Below are positions 16,115 through 25,147 of a stretch of 35,003 nt of DNA, one piece after another. The translations under genes were made by a program, and so were the position numbers. Every line of letters begins with the position of its first letter. Position 1 is the first letter of the stretch. The DNA comes from an uncultured Alphaproteobacteria bacterium. GTDB taxonomy: Bacteria > Pseudomonadota > Alphaproteobacteria > RF32 > CAG-239. The stretch lies in NCBI GenBank assembly GCA_944390885.1, contig CALXRP010000003.1, positions 1 through 35,003 of the forward strand, in the 5' to 3' direction. Under the pieces are notes generated by a model that saw only the letters and a list, made by a program, of their open reading frames with translations, was not told where the DNA came from and searched no databases.

Positions 16115-17251
16115 TTATAACTCAAAACAAGCAACCAATTCGCTATGCTCCGAAAAAGCAAACTGGTCAACTAATATGACTTCCCGCAGGTGATATCCGG
16201 CGGCAATTAAGGTATTGGCGTCATTTACAAAACTATGCGGATTGCAAGAAACAGCAATCAACTTTTTGGGCTTATTTACAAAAGCGGCAATCTGAGCCGT
16301 TTGAGCCGCAGCACCGGCACGCGGCGGATCAAAAACTATGACGTCATATCCGGCCAGTTCTTTTTCATCAAAAGGATATTTAAACAGATTTTTGTTTACA
16401 ACCTCGACATTGCTTATCCGGTTTTTGTTCAAAGACCGACGGAACCCATCCAGCAAAGCCGCCGAAGAATCCGCTGCCAAAATCTTATTGTTATTATTTT
16501 CCGCCAAAGGATAAGAAAACGTTCCTACGCCGCAGAATAAATCGGCAATTTTTCCTTCTTGGCCGTCTAAGTATTTCATCACCAGGGAAACCAGCGCCTG
16601 TTCTCCGGCCTTGGACGGCTGTAAAAATGTGCCGGACGGAATATAGACATCATATTTTCCCATTTTTACCAAAGGCTTGGCTTTTTCGATCAGCGGTTCC
16701 GTAACAGAATCGACTTTTTCACGATGAGAAATACGAATAATATCCGGATATTGTTGCGCTTTTTCGGAAATGATCATTCGATGCTCCAAAGACGGCGTGC
16801 CGCAAAATTCTAAAACAATATCTATACCGTTATCAGCCTCGCAAAGCCAGACATCGCCACCGGGAATATATTGCGGGACGGTTTTGCGCCCTTTTTTAGC
16901 CTTTGCTGATGCCAACGGAGCAGCGCAAAGTTCCTCCAACAAAGAGCGGATATTTGCCAGATTGGCATTCAGGCGCGGCGTTAACAAACAACAAGCGGAA
17001 ATATCAACAAGCTCGCTGCTGCGGCTTTGGTTAAAGCCCAATATCAGCTTTCCCTTGCGGCAGGAAAAGGCCATTGAAGCCCGGCGGCGAACATTATCTC
17101 CGATAAAAACAGAAGGCCCAAAAGGGATATTCTCTTGCGAAAGCCCGCTCAGAATTTTTTTGAAATTCTCTTCTTTTAAGCGGTGATACTCAGCTTCCGC
17201 CATATCACGGTAACGACAGCCGCCGCAGATTTTTTGATACGGGCAAGACAT
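16115..17251 (-). CDS. RlmD/TrmA-family RNA uridine-5-methyltransferase
   Basis: A 378-residue SAM-dependent methyltransferase of the RumA/TrmA family. The N-terminal CPYQKICGGC supplies Cys3, Cys9 and Cys12; with a later Cys (87 or 88) they can hold the 4Fe-4S cluster of this family. The C-terminal Rossmann domain has ADLFCGVGTF (SAM binding, ~236-245), DPPRAG (308-313) and SCNPHSF with nucleophile Cys336. The end EHSELVACFEL fits the catalytic base region. It is shorter than E. coli RlmD because it lacks an N-terminal TRAM domain. It should make 5-methyluridine in 23S rRNA, but the exact position cannot be read from sequence. It starts 6 nt after the diguanylate cyclase gene, so they are co-transcribed. 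Confidence 0.9.
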   Translation of the reverse strand: MSCPYQKICGGCRYRDMAEAEYHRLKEENFKKILSGLSQENIPFGPSVFIGDNVRRRASMAFSCRKGKLILGFNQSRSSELVDISACCLLTPRLNANLANIRSLLEELCAAPLASAKAKKGRKTVPQYIPGGDVWLCEADNGIDIVLEFCGTPSLEHRMIISEKAQQYPDIIRISHREKVDSVTEPLIEKAKPLVKMGKYDVYIPSGTFLQPSKAGEQALVSLVMKYLDGQEGKIADLFCGVGTFSYPLAENNNNKILAADSSAALLDGFRRSLNKNRISNVEVVNKNLFKYPFDEKELAGYDVIVFDPPRAGAAAQTAQIAAFVNKPKKLIAVSCNPHSFVNDANTLIAAGYHLREVILVDQFAFSEHSELVACFEL

Positions 17252-17257
17252 TATTTT

Positions 17258-19018
17258 TTACAAATCCTCATCATCCACGCCGAGAATACTCATTTTTTCC
17301 GGCTTTTTCTTTTTTTCTTCAATTTCGACATTGTCTTCTTGAATGCGGGAAGAATCTATGCCATCCAACAAGGAAATCTCACGCGTATCTTCTTTGTCAA
17401 AAATAGGATGGTGGTTTTGGCTTTCTTTTCGCGCAGCTTCGTCTTCGGCTCCCATGTTCTCAAAATCTTCCGGGCGGAAGACACAATAGCGGTTGCGTCC
17501 GGTCTGTTTTGCCCGATACAAGGCTTCATCCGAGGTTTTTATCAACATTCCGACATTATCGGAAATCTCGGATGAGGAAATACCGATACTGACCGTAAAG
17601 CGAACTTCTTCGCCTTCATCACTATAAACAACAGCGGCCGCAATGCTTTCACGCAGGCGTTCGGCAACGACTTCGGCCTGTTTTGGGGTGGTATGAGGCA
17701 AAAAGACCACAAATTCTTCGCCGCCGTAACGTGCAACAATATCATCTTCCCGCAGATTTTTCTCGCAGGTATAGGCCAGCTCTATCAGCACTTTATCGCC
17801 TACTTTATGGCCGTATGTGTCATTAACGCGTTTAAAATGATCCGCATCAAGCATAAGAACGCAATATTCCTCATTATTGGCTTTGGCATCCACAATACGG
17901 TTAAAGACTTCTTCCTCAAAATAGCGTCGGTTATAAAGTGATGTCAGAGGATCGCGAATCGCCTGATTTTTAAGCAGCATTTCACGGTTTTTGCGCGATG
18001 TGATGTCCTGAAAAGCGGAATACAGCACAACATCATAATTATAGTCAATGATATTGACTGAAGCCAGCAGCCAGAAAGGCGTATCGCCGCTCGGGGTTTT
18101 GACCAGGATTTCAAAGTCTTGCACTTCTTTTTCCTTTTCCAGCCTCTCATTCAAAAGCCGACGGTTATCAACATCTACAAAAAAGTCTTTCAACCGATAG
18201 CGCTCAACTTCCTGCGGCAGAATGCCGAACAATTTGACGGCGTTGGTATTGGCCATAATGATTTTATCATCATTCAGCTTGGACAAGATAATCGGGAAAG
18301 GCGAAGACTTGATGATTTCTGCCAGGCGTTGGTTGCTTTTTTCGACTTCTTCTTCCTGCTGTTCATATTTTGCACTCAGCGCATTGATTTTAATGATTAA
18401 AATTGATGCCGCCAGCAAAATATAAAATAATGCGGCCGAAAACCACAATTCGGAACCATCCAAGGCCCAGCTGACGTGAGAAAGTTTGAAAATCAGCAAT
18501 AAGCTGATGGCTGCAGTGACGGCAGACGCCAAAATATAGCCGCTTTTATACCGCTGGGTGATCTGGGATAAAAAGCCAACGCTCAGATAGGCAAAACCGG
18601 CGATCGGGAAAACATAACGCAGGCTTGAAACCATACTGCCGTCAGGAAAGATAAAGACGTAGGACACAACAGAAATCAGCCCCAGCCCAGCGACGCCCAG
18701 AATTACCGGCAAATCAGGAATATTTTTAAGCAGAATCTGCGAAGCGGCAACCGCCAGAAGCACCATTGAGGCCAAAAGCAATAAAAGCTCGAAGAAAACA
18801 TATATCTCTACCTCACTGCCGGCTTTATATATATTGAAAGACTTGTATTCAATCCAAACAACCAAAAGATCCAACAGCAGTCCGAAAAACAAAAACCATA
18901 TACCCCGGCGGACAGGTGTGCCTTTCTCGGTATAAAAACAAGACAAAAACAACAGCAGAAATGCTATTAATGTTACGATAACATGTGTTGCGTTTGCAAA
19001 TATGCCGATATTTCCCAT
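17258..19018 (-). CDS. Membrane PAS-GGDEF diguanylate cyclase
   Basis: A 586-residue protein. Roughly the first 210 residues hold about six or seven hydrophobic helices with no known sensor signature. A short coiled coil (KYEQQEEEVEKSNQRLAEI) leads to a PAS domain (~228-340), then a GGDEF domain (~350-512) starting DPLTSLYNRRYFEEE. The active site is GGEEF (432-436), a functional variant, and an intact RxxD inhibitory site (RED D) lies five residues upstream. It should make c-di-GMP and be product-inhibited. The ~75-residue tail is highly charged and unassigned. c-di-GMP control of motility would fit the neighbouring flagellar operon, though that link is inferred. GGGGAGAAG precedes the ATG. 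Confidence 0.93.
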   Translation of the reverse strand: MGNIGIFANATHVIVTLIAFLLLFLSCFYTEKGTPVRRGIWFLFFGLLLDLLVVWIEYKSFNIYKAGSEVEIYVFFELLLLLASMVLLAVAASQILLKNIPDLPVILGVAGLGLISVVSYVFIFPDGSMVSSLRYVFPIAGFAYLSVGFLSQITQRYKSGYILASAVTAAISLLLIFKLSHVSWALDGSELWFSAALFYILLAASILIIKINALSAKYEQQEEEVEKSNQRLAEIIKSSPFPIILSKLNDDKIIMANTNAVKLFGILPQEVERYRLKDFFVDVDNRRLLNERLEKEKEVQDFEILVKTPSGDTPFWLLASVNIIDYNYDVVLYSAFQDITSRKNREMLLKNQAIRDPLTSLYNRRYFEEEVFNRIVDAKANNEEYCVLMLDADHFKRVNDTYGHKVGDKVLIELAYTCEKNLREDDIVARYGGEEFVVFLPHTTPKQAEVVAERLRESIAAAVVYSDEGEEVRFTVSIGISSSEISDNVGMLIKTSDEALYRAKQTGRNRYCVFRPEDFENMGAEDEAARKESQNHHPIFDKEDTREISLLDGIDSSRIQEDNVEIEEKKKKPEKMSILGVDDEDL

Positions 19019-19197
19019 TACTTCTCCCCGTCGGATTTTATCAATATACGTTTCTTGTATTAAAGCGGTTTTAGTTTATATTGAGATTATTATAATTTAA
19101 AGCTTTAATTAAAATTAAAAAATATGATGAATATTAAAATAAATATTGTATTATTGTGATATTCGGAATTTGCTTTTGCCAAGAAGAGAGAAAAAAT

Positions 19198-20364
19198 ATG
19201 AACAAACACATGCCCAAGCATTACAGCAACCACTTTGAGCTCCGGCTGGATAAGATCCCCGCTCGCAAAACAGACAGAATGTCAGCATGGATTTTTTATA
19301 TCGGCCTGCTGCCCGGAGCCGCGCTGATCTTGCTCGGCGCTTATGAGCTTTTTGCCGGCATTGTCGTTACCCGCAGCGATTTTACCGGAAATTTTCCCGC
19401 CACCGATTTTCAGCCGATTATGAGCCCGACATTTTTTGACATTATCATCATGCTTATCGGTGCGGGCATCATTATCTCGCTGTTTTGCAACTATTTTCAG
19501 TATCGTAAAATTTATTTTGACGGCAAAAACGTAGAAATCGTTACCCGGCTTATTAACGGCAAAAAACTCCGCATGAAAGAAAAAATTGCCAAATATGAAG
19601 GTGTGCGCTTCAGAATCGAATTTGCACAGCTCGGCTTTATCAGTCGTAATAAATATATTATTGAACTTTCCCATAAGAATCCGGAAAAATGCGTGCCGCT
19701 TTATATTTCTTACCGCGGTAAAAACGTGCGCCGCAAATGGGAAAATTATGCCCGCACTTTCGGCCTGCCGGCTTTGGTTCTGACTGCCGACGGCCTGGTT
19801 TCACGAAAAATTGAGAATTTGAACAAATCTATCAAAGACTTGAAAAAATCCGGCGAGTTACAAATTGATTCTGACATTCAAAAGGCACCTATTCCAAAAA
19901 GTCTGGCTGTTGTTTGGAGAGCTGACAAAACTGTTTTGAAAATCCGCAAAACTATTTGGGATGCTTATAATGTTTTGGCCATTGCCGTCATTGTCGGCGC
20001 TTCCGTCTTAATCAAATGCATTGAACATTTGGCACCGAATCTGGAACGCAGCGGCTTTTTTACTTTTTACGGCGTAATGGCGCTTTTTATTGTTCTGGCG
20101 GTGATTATATTGTTCCGCAAGGATAAGATTGTGATTAAAAAATATAAAATCGTGAACGTTCATAAGTTTTTCGGGTTCTCTAAAAAACACGGAGAAATGA
20201 ACAAAGCTGAAATTGAGGCTATAGATATTACGCCGAATCCGGCAACCGGGAGATGTTTTGTATCCATTATTTCCGACAAAAAGACCTTTGTCTTCGGAAA
20301 AAAACTTCCGCTTGAAGATTTACGCTGGATTAAGAACTTTCTGTTATATGAACTTACAAAGTGA
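19198..20364 (+). CDS. Membrane protein with duplicated 2TM plus beta-rich (PH-like) module
   Basis: A 388-residue protein of unknown function, starting at the ATG with AAGAGAG upstream; a GTG at 19156 has no such site. Two hydrophobic helices (~25-50 and ~80-105) are followed by a soluble region beginning RKIYFDGKNVEIVTR. The pattern then repeats: two helices (~257-275 and ~287-307), then RKDKIVIKKYKIVNV and a short soluble end. Each module thus has a hydrophobic pair, a charged turn and a beta-rich domain resembling bacterial PH-like domains such as DUF304/YdbS. It is divergent from the diguanylate cyclase gene and 85 nt before yfgM. Its role is not known. Confidence 0.75.
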   Translation: MNKHMPKHYSNHFELRLDKIPARKTDRMSAWIFYIGLLPGAALILLGAYELFAGIVVTRSDFTGNFPATDFQPIMSPTFFDIIIMLIGAGIIISLFCNYFQYRKIYFDGKNVEIVTRLINGKKLRMKEKIAKYEGVRFRIEFAQLGFISRNKYIIELSHKNPEKCVPLYISYRGKNVRRKWENYARTFGLPALVLTADGLVSRKIENLNKSIKDLKKSGELQIDSDIQKAPIPKSLAVVWRADKTVLKIRKTIWDAYNVLAIAVIVGASVLIKCIEHLAPNLERSGFFTFYGVMALFIVLAVIILFRKDKIVIKKYKIVNVHKFFGFSKKHGEMNKAEIEAIDITPNPATGRCFVSIISDKKTFVFGKKLPLEDLRWIKNFLLYELTK

Positions 20365-20449
20365 ACTTTGCTAAAAAAATCTTTGCTAAAATAAGTTGTT
20401 TCAGATATAAACGAGAATAATAAAACTTTTTAACCGGAGATTGGATTAA

Positions 20450-21130
20450 ATGAAAAAAGAAAAAGCCCCCAAAACCTTGCAAGATGCTTTTATTGACGAG
20501 GTCAACGAAGACCTGAAAAATGACCAGCTGAAACAAATCTGGGATAAATACGGCTTGTATATCATTATTGCGGTTGTTGCAATTTTGGTTGCCGCGGTCA
20601 GCTTTGAAAGCATTAAAGCATGGAGAATCCGCCACCATCAGGAAAGCTCAAATGTTTATGCCTATGCGGCTACCCTTTCCGAACAGGGAAAAATCGAAGA
20701 AAGCAATAATGTGCTGAAATCAATTGCCGAAAAACACAACGGTATTTATGCTGATGTGGCTCGGATGCAGCTGGCAAAGAATTATAGTGAAAGCGGAAAT
20801 GGTGATGAAGCCAAGAAAGTTTTGCAGGAAATAATTGATGACAGCAGTGCCAACCCGCAGGTTAAAAATGTTGCCATTATTAAGCTGGCAGCCATGCAGG
20901 TTGAAACAATCCCGTATAATGAACTGGAAAAGATGCTTGAACCGGTTTTGCAAAACGGCAGCTGGAGCGGCATGGCCAAGAGCCTGCTTGCTCTTTCCGC
21001 CCTGCATCAAAAAGATTATGCCAAGGCGCAGCAGCTCTACGGCGAGATATCCGCTGATGCCAACACGCCTGACAGCCTGAAAGCAGAAGCGCAAGATATG
21101 ATTGCGATTTTGGATGAAACAGTTCAATAG
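20450..21130 (+). CDS. yfgM: YfgM-like tetratricopeptide membrane protein
   Basis: A 226-residue protein. The N-terminus MKKEKAPKTLQDAFIDEVNEDL is cytoplasmic, followed by a membrane helix (~36-55, YGLYIIIAVVAILVAAVSF) and a periplasmic TPR-like helical domain with repeats such as AYAATLSEQGKIEESNNVL and QLAKNYSESGNGDEAKKVL. It belongs to the YfgM/Tol-Pal-associated TPR family (DUF2133-type). In E. coli, YfgM works with PpiD near the SecYEG translocon and in envelope chaperone traffic. The order yfgM-bamB-der is a conserved Gram-negative cluster, which strongly supports the call. The gap to bamB is 25 nt. Confidence 0.88.
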   Translation: MKKEKAPKTLQDAFIDEVNEDLKNDQLKQIWDKYGLYIIIAVVAILVAAVSFESIKAWRIRHHQESSNVYAYAATLSEQGKIEESNNVLKSIAEKHNGIYADVARMQLAKNYSESGNGDEAKKVLQEIIDDSSANPQVKNVAIIKLAAMQVETIPYNELEKMLEPVLQNGSWSGMAKSLLALSALHQKDYAKAQQLYGEISADANTPDSLKAEAQDMIAILDETVQ

Positions 21131-21155
21131 TTTTTAGAAATAAGGATGATTTCCG

Positions 21156-22478
21156 ATGTATGGTAATTTGATGAAAAATACAATATGCGCCGGTTTGATT
21201 TTGGCTTTGGGCGCTTGCGGTCTGTTTGCCGACGAAAAAATCAAACTGGAAGGAGAACGGCTTTCTGTTTTGAGCGGTTCGTCCAAATTGCAGCCTGATT
21301 ATCCGGAAGGTAAAGTTAAAATCAAATTACCGGAGCCGGTCAGAAATCCTCGTTGGTCACAGGAAGGCGGAAATTCGGAACATGTTATGGGACATTTGTC
21401 GGCCGCTTCCAGGCTAAAAAAATTCTGGGATGCCGGCTTTGGTGAAGGAAGCTCCAAACGCGATATGCTGATTGCCAAGCCGATTATTGCACATCGCGTC
21501 GTTTTTGCCATTGATGCCGATGCCATTGTGACGGCACGCCGGCTTGACAGCGGTGACCAGATTTGGAAAAAACGCCTGAAACCGCGGAATAAAGATGACA
21601 AATCAAGTTCAATGAAAGGAGCCGGGCTTGCTTATTTCGGCAAGAAGATTTATGCCACAACCGGGTTTGGCGGTGTTTTTGCTCTGGATATGCTGACCGG
21701 ACGCGAAATTTGGCGTTATGATGCCGGCATGCCTATCCGTATTGCTCCAACAGCCAATGCCGACAAATTGTTTGTTCAGACAATTGACAATACTTTGATA
21801 GCCCTGAATTCGATTTCCGGAGAAGAAGTCTGGAGATACAAAACCAAAACGGAAGATACAACATTGGTCGGCGGTGCAGCACCAGCCTACAGCCCATATC
21901 TTGATGTTGTGATTGCCGCATTCTCTAACGGCGAGCTCAGAGCCTTCAAATCCAGTACGGGAACACCGCTGTGGGCAGACAATCTTATTAGTCGCAAACG
22001 TAACAACTCTTTAGCTAATATTGCTGCCATCAAAGCGAATCCGGTTATCGACAATGATAAAATTTTTGCCATCGGAAACGGCGATATTTTGGCTGCGATT
22101 GACCTGAAAACAGGCATGCGAATTTGGGAGCGTGAGGTTTCCGGTGCAAACCAGCCTTGGGTTGCCGGTCAGTTTTTGTATGTGTTGAGTGATAAAAATG
22201 AACTTTTGGCTCTGAACAAAAATGACGGGAAAATCATTTGGAATACGGAAATTCCCAATGTTAATGACGAACCCGGCGAATTTGCCGTCGGTCCAGTGTT
22301 GGCAAACAACCGCCTGCTTGTTCCGACTTCAGACGGACATGTTTTTTCCATTTCGCCCTATAACGGAAAATTGATCGGTTTTATCAATATTGACGAAGAT
22401 ATTGATATGGCTCCGATTGTTGCCGACGGTGTTGTTATCTTTACGACAAATGAAGCCGAGATACTGGCTTATAAATAA
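21156..22478 (+). CDS. bamB: BamB, outer-membrane assembly lipoprotein
   Basis: A 440-residue PQQ-type beta-propeller. The signal sequence ends in LALGAC, a plausible lipobox, so Cys21 would be lipidated. Repeated propeller blades contain the characteristic ALD/G...WR motif, for example VFALDMLTGREIWRYDAG, LIALNSISGEEVWRYKT, LRAFKSSTGTPLWADNL, LAAIDLKTGMRIWEREV and LLALNKNDGKIIWNTEI. BamB is a scaffold of the BAM complex that inserts beta-barrel proteins in the outer membrane. The ATG at 21156 has AAGGA 9 nt upstream; a second ATG at 21171 is too far from that site. It lies between yfgM and der. Confidence 0.93.
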   Translation: MYGNLMKNTICAGLILALGACGLFADEKIKLEGERLSVLSGSSKLQPDYPEGKVKIKLPEPVRNPRWSQEGGNSEHVMGHLSAASRLKKFWDAGFGEGSSKRDMLIAKPIIAHRVVFAIDADAIVTARRLDSGDQIWKKRLKPRNKDDKSSSMKGAGLAYFGKKIYATTGFGGVFALDMLTGREIWRYDAGMPIRIAPTANADKLFVQTIDNTLIALNSISGEEVWRYKTKTEDTTLVGGAAPAYSPYLDVVIAAFSNGELRAFKSSTGTPLWADNLISRKRNNSLANIAAIKANPVIDNDKIFAIGNGDILAAIDLKTGMRIWEREVSGANQPWVAGQFLYVLSDKNELLALNKNDGKIIWNTEIPNVNDEPGEFAVGPVLANNRLLVPTSDGHVFSISPYNGKLIGFINIDEDIDMAPIVADGVVIFTTNEAEILAYK

Positions 22479-22493
22479 ATTAAGGAAGAAATA

Positions 22494-23873
22494 ATGGCAT
22501 TGAAAGTCGCAATTATCGGACGTCCGAACGTTGGAAAATCAACATTGTTTAATCGTCTTGTCGGGCGTAAAGTGGCCATCGTTCATGATCAGCCGGGGGT
22601 GACGCGTGACCGGAGAGAGGCTTCGGCAAAGCTTCGGGATTTGGCATTAACAATTGTTGATACGGCCGGATATGAGTATTCAAATGAAGATAATCTGGAA
22701 AGGCGGATGTGGGAACAGACCAAGCGGGCAATCGAAGAATCTGACGTGACGCTGTTTTTATTTGATGCCCGTGCCGGATTGCAGCCCTATGACGAGCATT
22801 TTGCAGATATTCTGCGCCAATCCGGAAAGCCGGTTATTCTTTTGGCCAATAAATGTGAAAGTAAGCTTCAAGAAGACGGTATTTATGAAGCTTATAAACT
22901 CGGATTTGGCCAGCCTATTCCGTTTTCGGCAGAACACGGGCTGGGGATGAACGAACTTTATGATGCGCTGAAAATTTTTGAGAAAAAAAAGGCAGGGGAA
23001 TGTTCCGCTCCCGAGCAGGAAGAACAAAATGACGCCGCTGATGACGAAGAAGATAAACGACCAATTCAACTGGCTATTGTCGGACGGCCAAATGTCGGAA
23101 AATCAACTTTGGTCAATGCCCTTTTGAAAGATGAAAGAATGCTGACCGGGCCGGAAGCCGGTGTGACACGCGATGCCATTACCAGTGAATGGTCTTGGGA
23201 AGGGTATAAAATTAATCTGGTCGATACGGCCGGTCTGCGCAAACGTGCCAGAATCTCCGACTCATTGGAAAAAATGTCAGCCGCCAGTACAAAACATGCA
23301 GCTTTTATGGCTCAGGTTGTGGTTTTGGTTTTGGATGCAGATGCTGTTTTAGAAAAACAGGATCTGACAATTGCACGGCAGGTTATTGATGAAGGACGGG
23401 CTTTGGTTATTGCGGTTAACAAGTGGGATATTGCCAACCGCAAGGAGGCTTTGGATCAATTAAATTATAAGCTCGAAACTTCGCTGACTCAGGTTGAAGG
23501 TGTGCCAACAGTTACGATTTCGGCATTAAAAGGAGAAAATTTGGACAAGCTGATGCGAGCGGTTATCAAAGTTTATAACCGGTGGTGCAGCCGTATTCCG
23601 ACCGCTCCGTTAAACCAATGGTTTGCCGATATGATTGACAATTATCCGCCGCCGCTCGGAAAAAATAAACGTCGGATTAAGCTGCGCTATATTACGCAGG
23701 CAAAAACGCGCCCGCCGTCATTTTATATTTTTTCCAGCAATCCGGAAGGACTGCCGGAGTCTTATTTGCGTTATCTGACAAATAGTTTGCGAGAGAATTT
23801 TGATTTGCGCGGGATTCCGCTCAGAATTACGGTACGAAAAACCGGTAACCCTTATGCAGACAAAAAAAATTAA
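22494..23873 (+). CDS. der: Der (EngA), ribosome-assembly GTPase
   Basis: A 459-residue tandem GTPase. The first G domain has GRPNVGKST (9-17) and DTAG (56-59); the second has GRPNVGKST (197-205), DTAGLRKRARI and NKWD. An acidic linker (~170-189) joins them. The C-terminal KH-like domain ends KKRRIKLRYITQ-type sequence and PxxFxxFSNP-like text (PPSFYIFSSNPEGLPESYLRYL). The first domain's NKxD reads NKCE, with Glu replacing Asp. Der binds the 50S subunit and is essential for its maturation. AAGGAAG precedes the ATG, 15 nt after bamB, and a terminator follows. Confidence 0.98.
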   Translation: MALKVAIIGRPNVGKSTLFNRLVGRKVAIVHDQPGVTRDRREASAKLRDLALTIVDTAGYEYSNEDNLERRMWEQTKRAIEESDVTLFLFDARAGLQPYDEHFADILRQSGKPVILLANKCESKLQEDGIYEAYKLGFGQPIPFSAEHGLGMNELYDALKIFEKKKAGECSAPEQEEQNDAADDEEDKRPIQLAIVGRPNVGKSTLVNALLKDERMLTGPEAGVTRDAITSEWSWEGYKINLVDTAGLRKRARISDSLEKMSAASTKHAAFMAQVVVLVLDADAVLEKQDLTIARQVIDEGRALVIAVNKWDIANRKEALDQLNYKLETSLTQVEGVPTVTISALKGENLDKLMRAVIKVYNRWCSRIPTAPLNQWFADMIDNYPPPLGKNKRRIKLRYITQAKTRPPSFYIFSSNPEGLPESYLRYLTNSLRENFDLRGIPLRITVRKTGNPYADKKN

Positions 23874-23890
23874 GATTAAAGTCATATTTT

Positions 23891-23917
23891 CCCGCTTTTC
23901 TTATAAGCGGGATTTTT
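23891..23917 (+). terminator. Rho-independent terminator after der
   Basis: CCCGCTT (23891-23897) pairs with AAGCGGG (23905-23911), then ATTTTTG. It closes the yfgM-bamB-der transcript. Confidence 0.85.
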
Positions 23918-23988
23918 GCACACAAACTGCTAGACAAATTGACAAAAGTAAATTATGATATTTTTGTTTTATTAATTACTTAAATATT

Positions 23989-24306
23989 ATGATGGCTGTT
24001 ATATTTCTTTTAGGAGGTTTGGTTGTTTTTGTGAACCTTCATTTTTATTATCGTCAAAAATTTAATAATTTATCTGAGAGAGTTAAGTATTATGATGATA
24101 AGCTTAACTTTGAGCAAAAAGAGCGGGAGAAAAATGTTGCACGTTTGTTGGATTATCAAAAACAAAGCCAATGGCTAAAAGATATTCCTTCATCCACGCT
24201 TCAACAATGGGTGCGTGATATTGAAATGTTACCTGATCCATCTTTTCCGGCAATTCGTTATTTACAAAAAGAAATACAGCGAAGAAGAACCCAGATAATT
24301 TATTAA
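23989..24306 (+). CDS. Small membrane-anchored protein, unknown
   Basis: A 105-residue protein with one N-terminal hydrophobic helix (MAVIFLLGGLVVFVNLHFYY), then a charged coiled-coil-like region (FNNLSERVKYYDDKLNFEQKEREKN) and a soluble end. No family is recognised. No ribosome binding site is visible before the tandem ATGs at 23989 and 23992. An AGGAGG lies at 24012-24017, ahead of an in-frame GTG at 24031 that would remove most of the hydrophobic part, and its 13-nt spacing is long. Codon use is more AT-rich than that of the upstream genes. It is flanked by terminators, so it is transcribed alone. Expression is plausible, not proven. Confidence 0.55.
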   Translation: MMAVIFLLGGLVVFVNLHFYYRQKFNNLSERVKYYDDKLNFEQKEREKNVARLLDYQKQSQWLKDIPSSTLQQWVRDIEMLPDPSFPAIRYLQKEIQRRRTQIIY

Positions 24307-24320
24307 ACTAAATTTTACAA

Positions 24321-24354
24321 AAAACTGCCGATCATACGACCGGCAGTTTTTTTT
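24321..24354. terminator. Bidirectional terminator between small ORF and pssA
   Basis: ACTGCCG and CGGCAGT arms with a 10-nt loop, flanked by A-run and T-run. It serves the plus-strand small gene and the minus-strand psd-pssA transcript. Confidence 0.85.
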
Positions 24355-25147
24355 ATTTATTTTGATTTTTATTATATTCTCTTTTTTCTTTCAAAAAGAT
24401 TATTATTCCCAGCGGGATTGTCAGGGCATAAACCAGCGTTGCCACACCCAGCGTAAACCATGGCTGCGTAATTACGGAACTGGCAAACCAGACAACGACC
24501 AACATTAGCGGAATAAACATCCATACCGGCACTTTCATATGTTTGGTTGAAACCGTCGGTATCCGGCTGACCATCAACAATGTTACAATGCAGAGCAGAA
24601 CTGCACAGAAAACATGCGATCGGACGATATAGCTATATTCCGGAAAATCAAATGAAATCAAAACCGGCATAATTGCCAAAGCTGCAGCTGCAGGAGCCGG
24701 TACGCCGACAAAGAAATGCAGCCAATATTCCGGTTGAGGCTGATCTTCCAACATTGTGTTAAAACGAGCCAGACGCATGGCCATGCCGATTGACATCAAC
24801 AGGCAGAAGAACCAACCGAATTTCGGCAGATCAAACAACGACCATTGATAAAGCAAAATTGCAGGAGCTACGCCGAAACTGACAAAATCGGAAAGAGAAT
24901 CGAGTTCGGCACCGAACTTGGTCGAGCCTTTCAGCATGCGCGCTACCCGGCCGTCAAACCAGTCGAACAAAGCAGCAATGAAAATGCACATAACGGCCTT
25001 TGTCCAATCGGCCTGGATAGAATAGCGAATGGATGTTACCCCGGCGCAAAGAGCCAGCATTGTTACGATATTCGGCGCGATTTTACGAAACGGCAATGCT
25101 CTCAGTTTGTGCGGCGCCATTTTAAGTTTACGGTTTATCTTTTCCAT
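24353..25147 (-). CDS. pssA: CDP-diacylglycerol-serine O-phosphatidyltransferase
   Basis: A 264-residue integral membrane enzyme with about six to eight hydrophobic segments. The CDP-alcohol phosphotransferase motif DX2DGX2ARX8GX3DX3D is complete at Asp62 to Asp87 (DWFDG, VARM, FGAELDSLSD). It condenses CDP-diacylglycerol with L-serine to phosphatidylserine, the substrate of Psd encoded just upstream. The psd stop and this ATG overlap as TGATG, so translation is coupled. The pair makes phosphatidylethanolamine, the main zwitterionic lipid of Gram-negative membranes. Confidence 0.95.
   Translation of the reverse strand: MEKINRKLKMAPHKLRALPFRKIAPNIVTMLALCAGVTSIRYSIQADWTKAVMCIFIAALFDWFDGRVARMLKGSTKFGAELDSLSDFVSFGVAPAILLYQWSLFDLPKFGWFFCLLMSIGMAMRLARFNTMLEDQPQPEYWLHFFVGVPAPAAAALAIMPVLISFDFPEYSYIVRSHVFCAVLLCIVTLLMVSRIPTVSTKHMKVPVWMFIPLMLVVVWFASSVITQPWFTLGVATLVYALTIPLGIIIFLKEKREYNKNQNK

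Noticed and set aside
15718..16170. Open frames across the GC-rich block
   Set aside because: They run through repeats and hairpins, have Arg/Pro-rich composition and no family resemblance, and overlap the end of the RNA methyltransferase gene.
22848..22859. NKCE in place of NKxD in the first G domain of Der, as a sign of lost function
   Set aside because: All other G motifs are intact and a Glu at this position is a conservative change that I believe occurs in Der of other alphaproteobacteria, so the gene is treated as functional.
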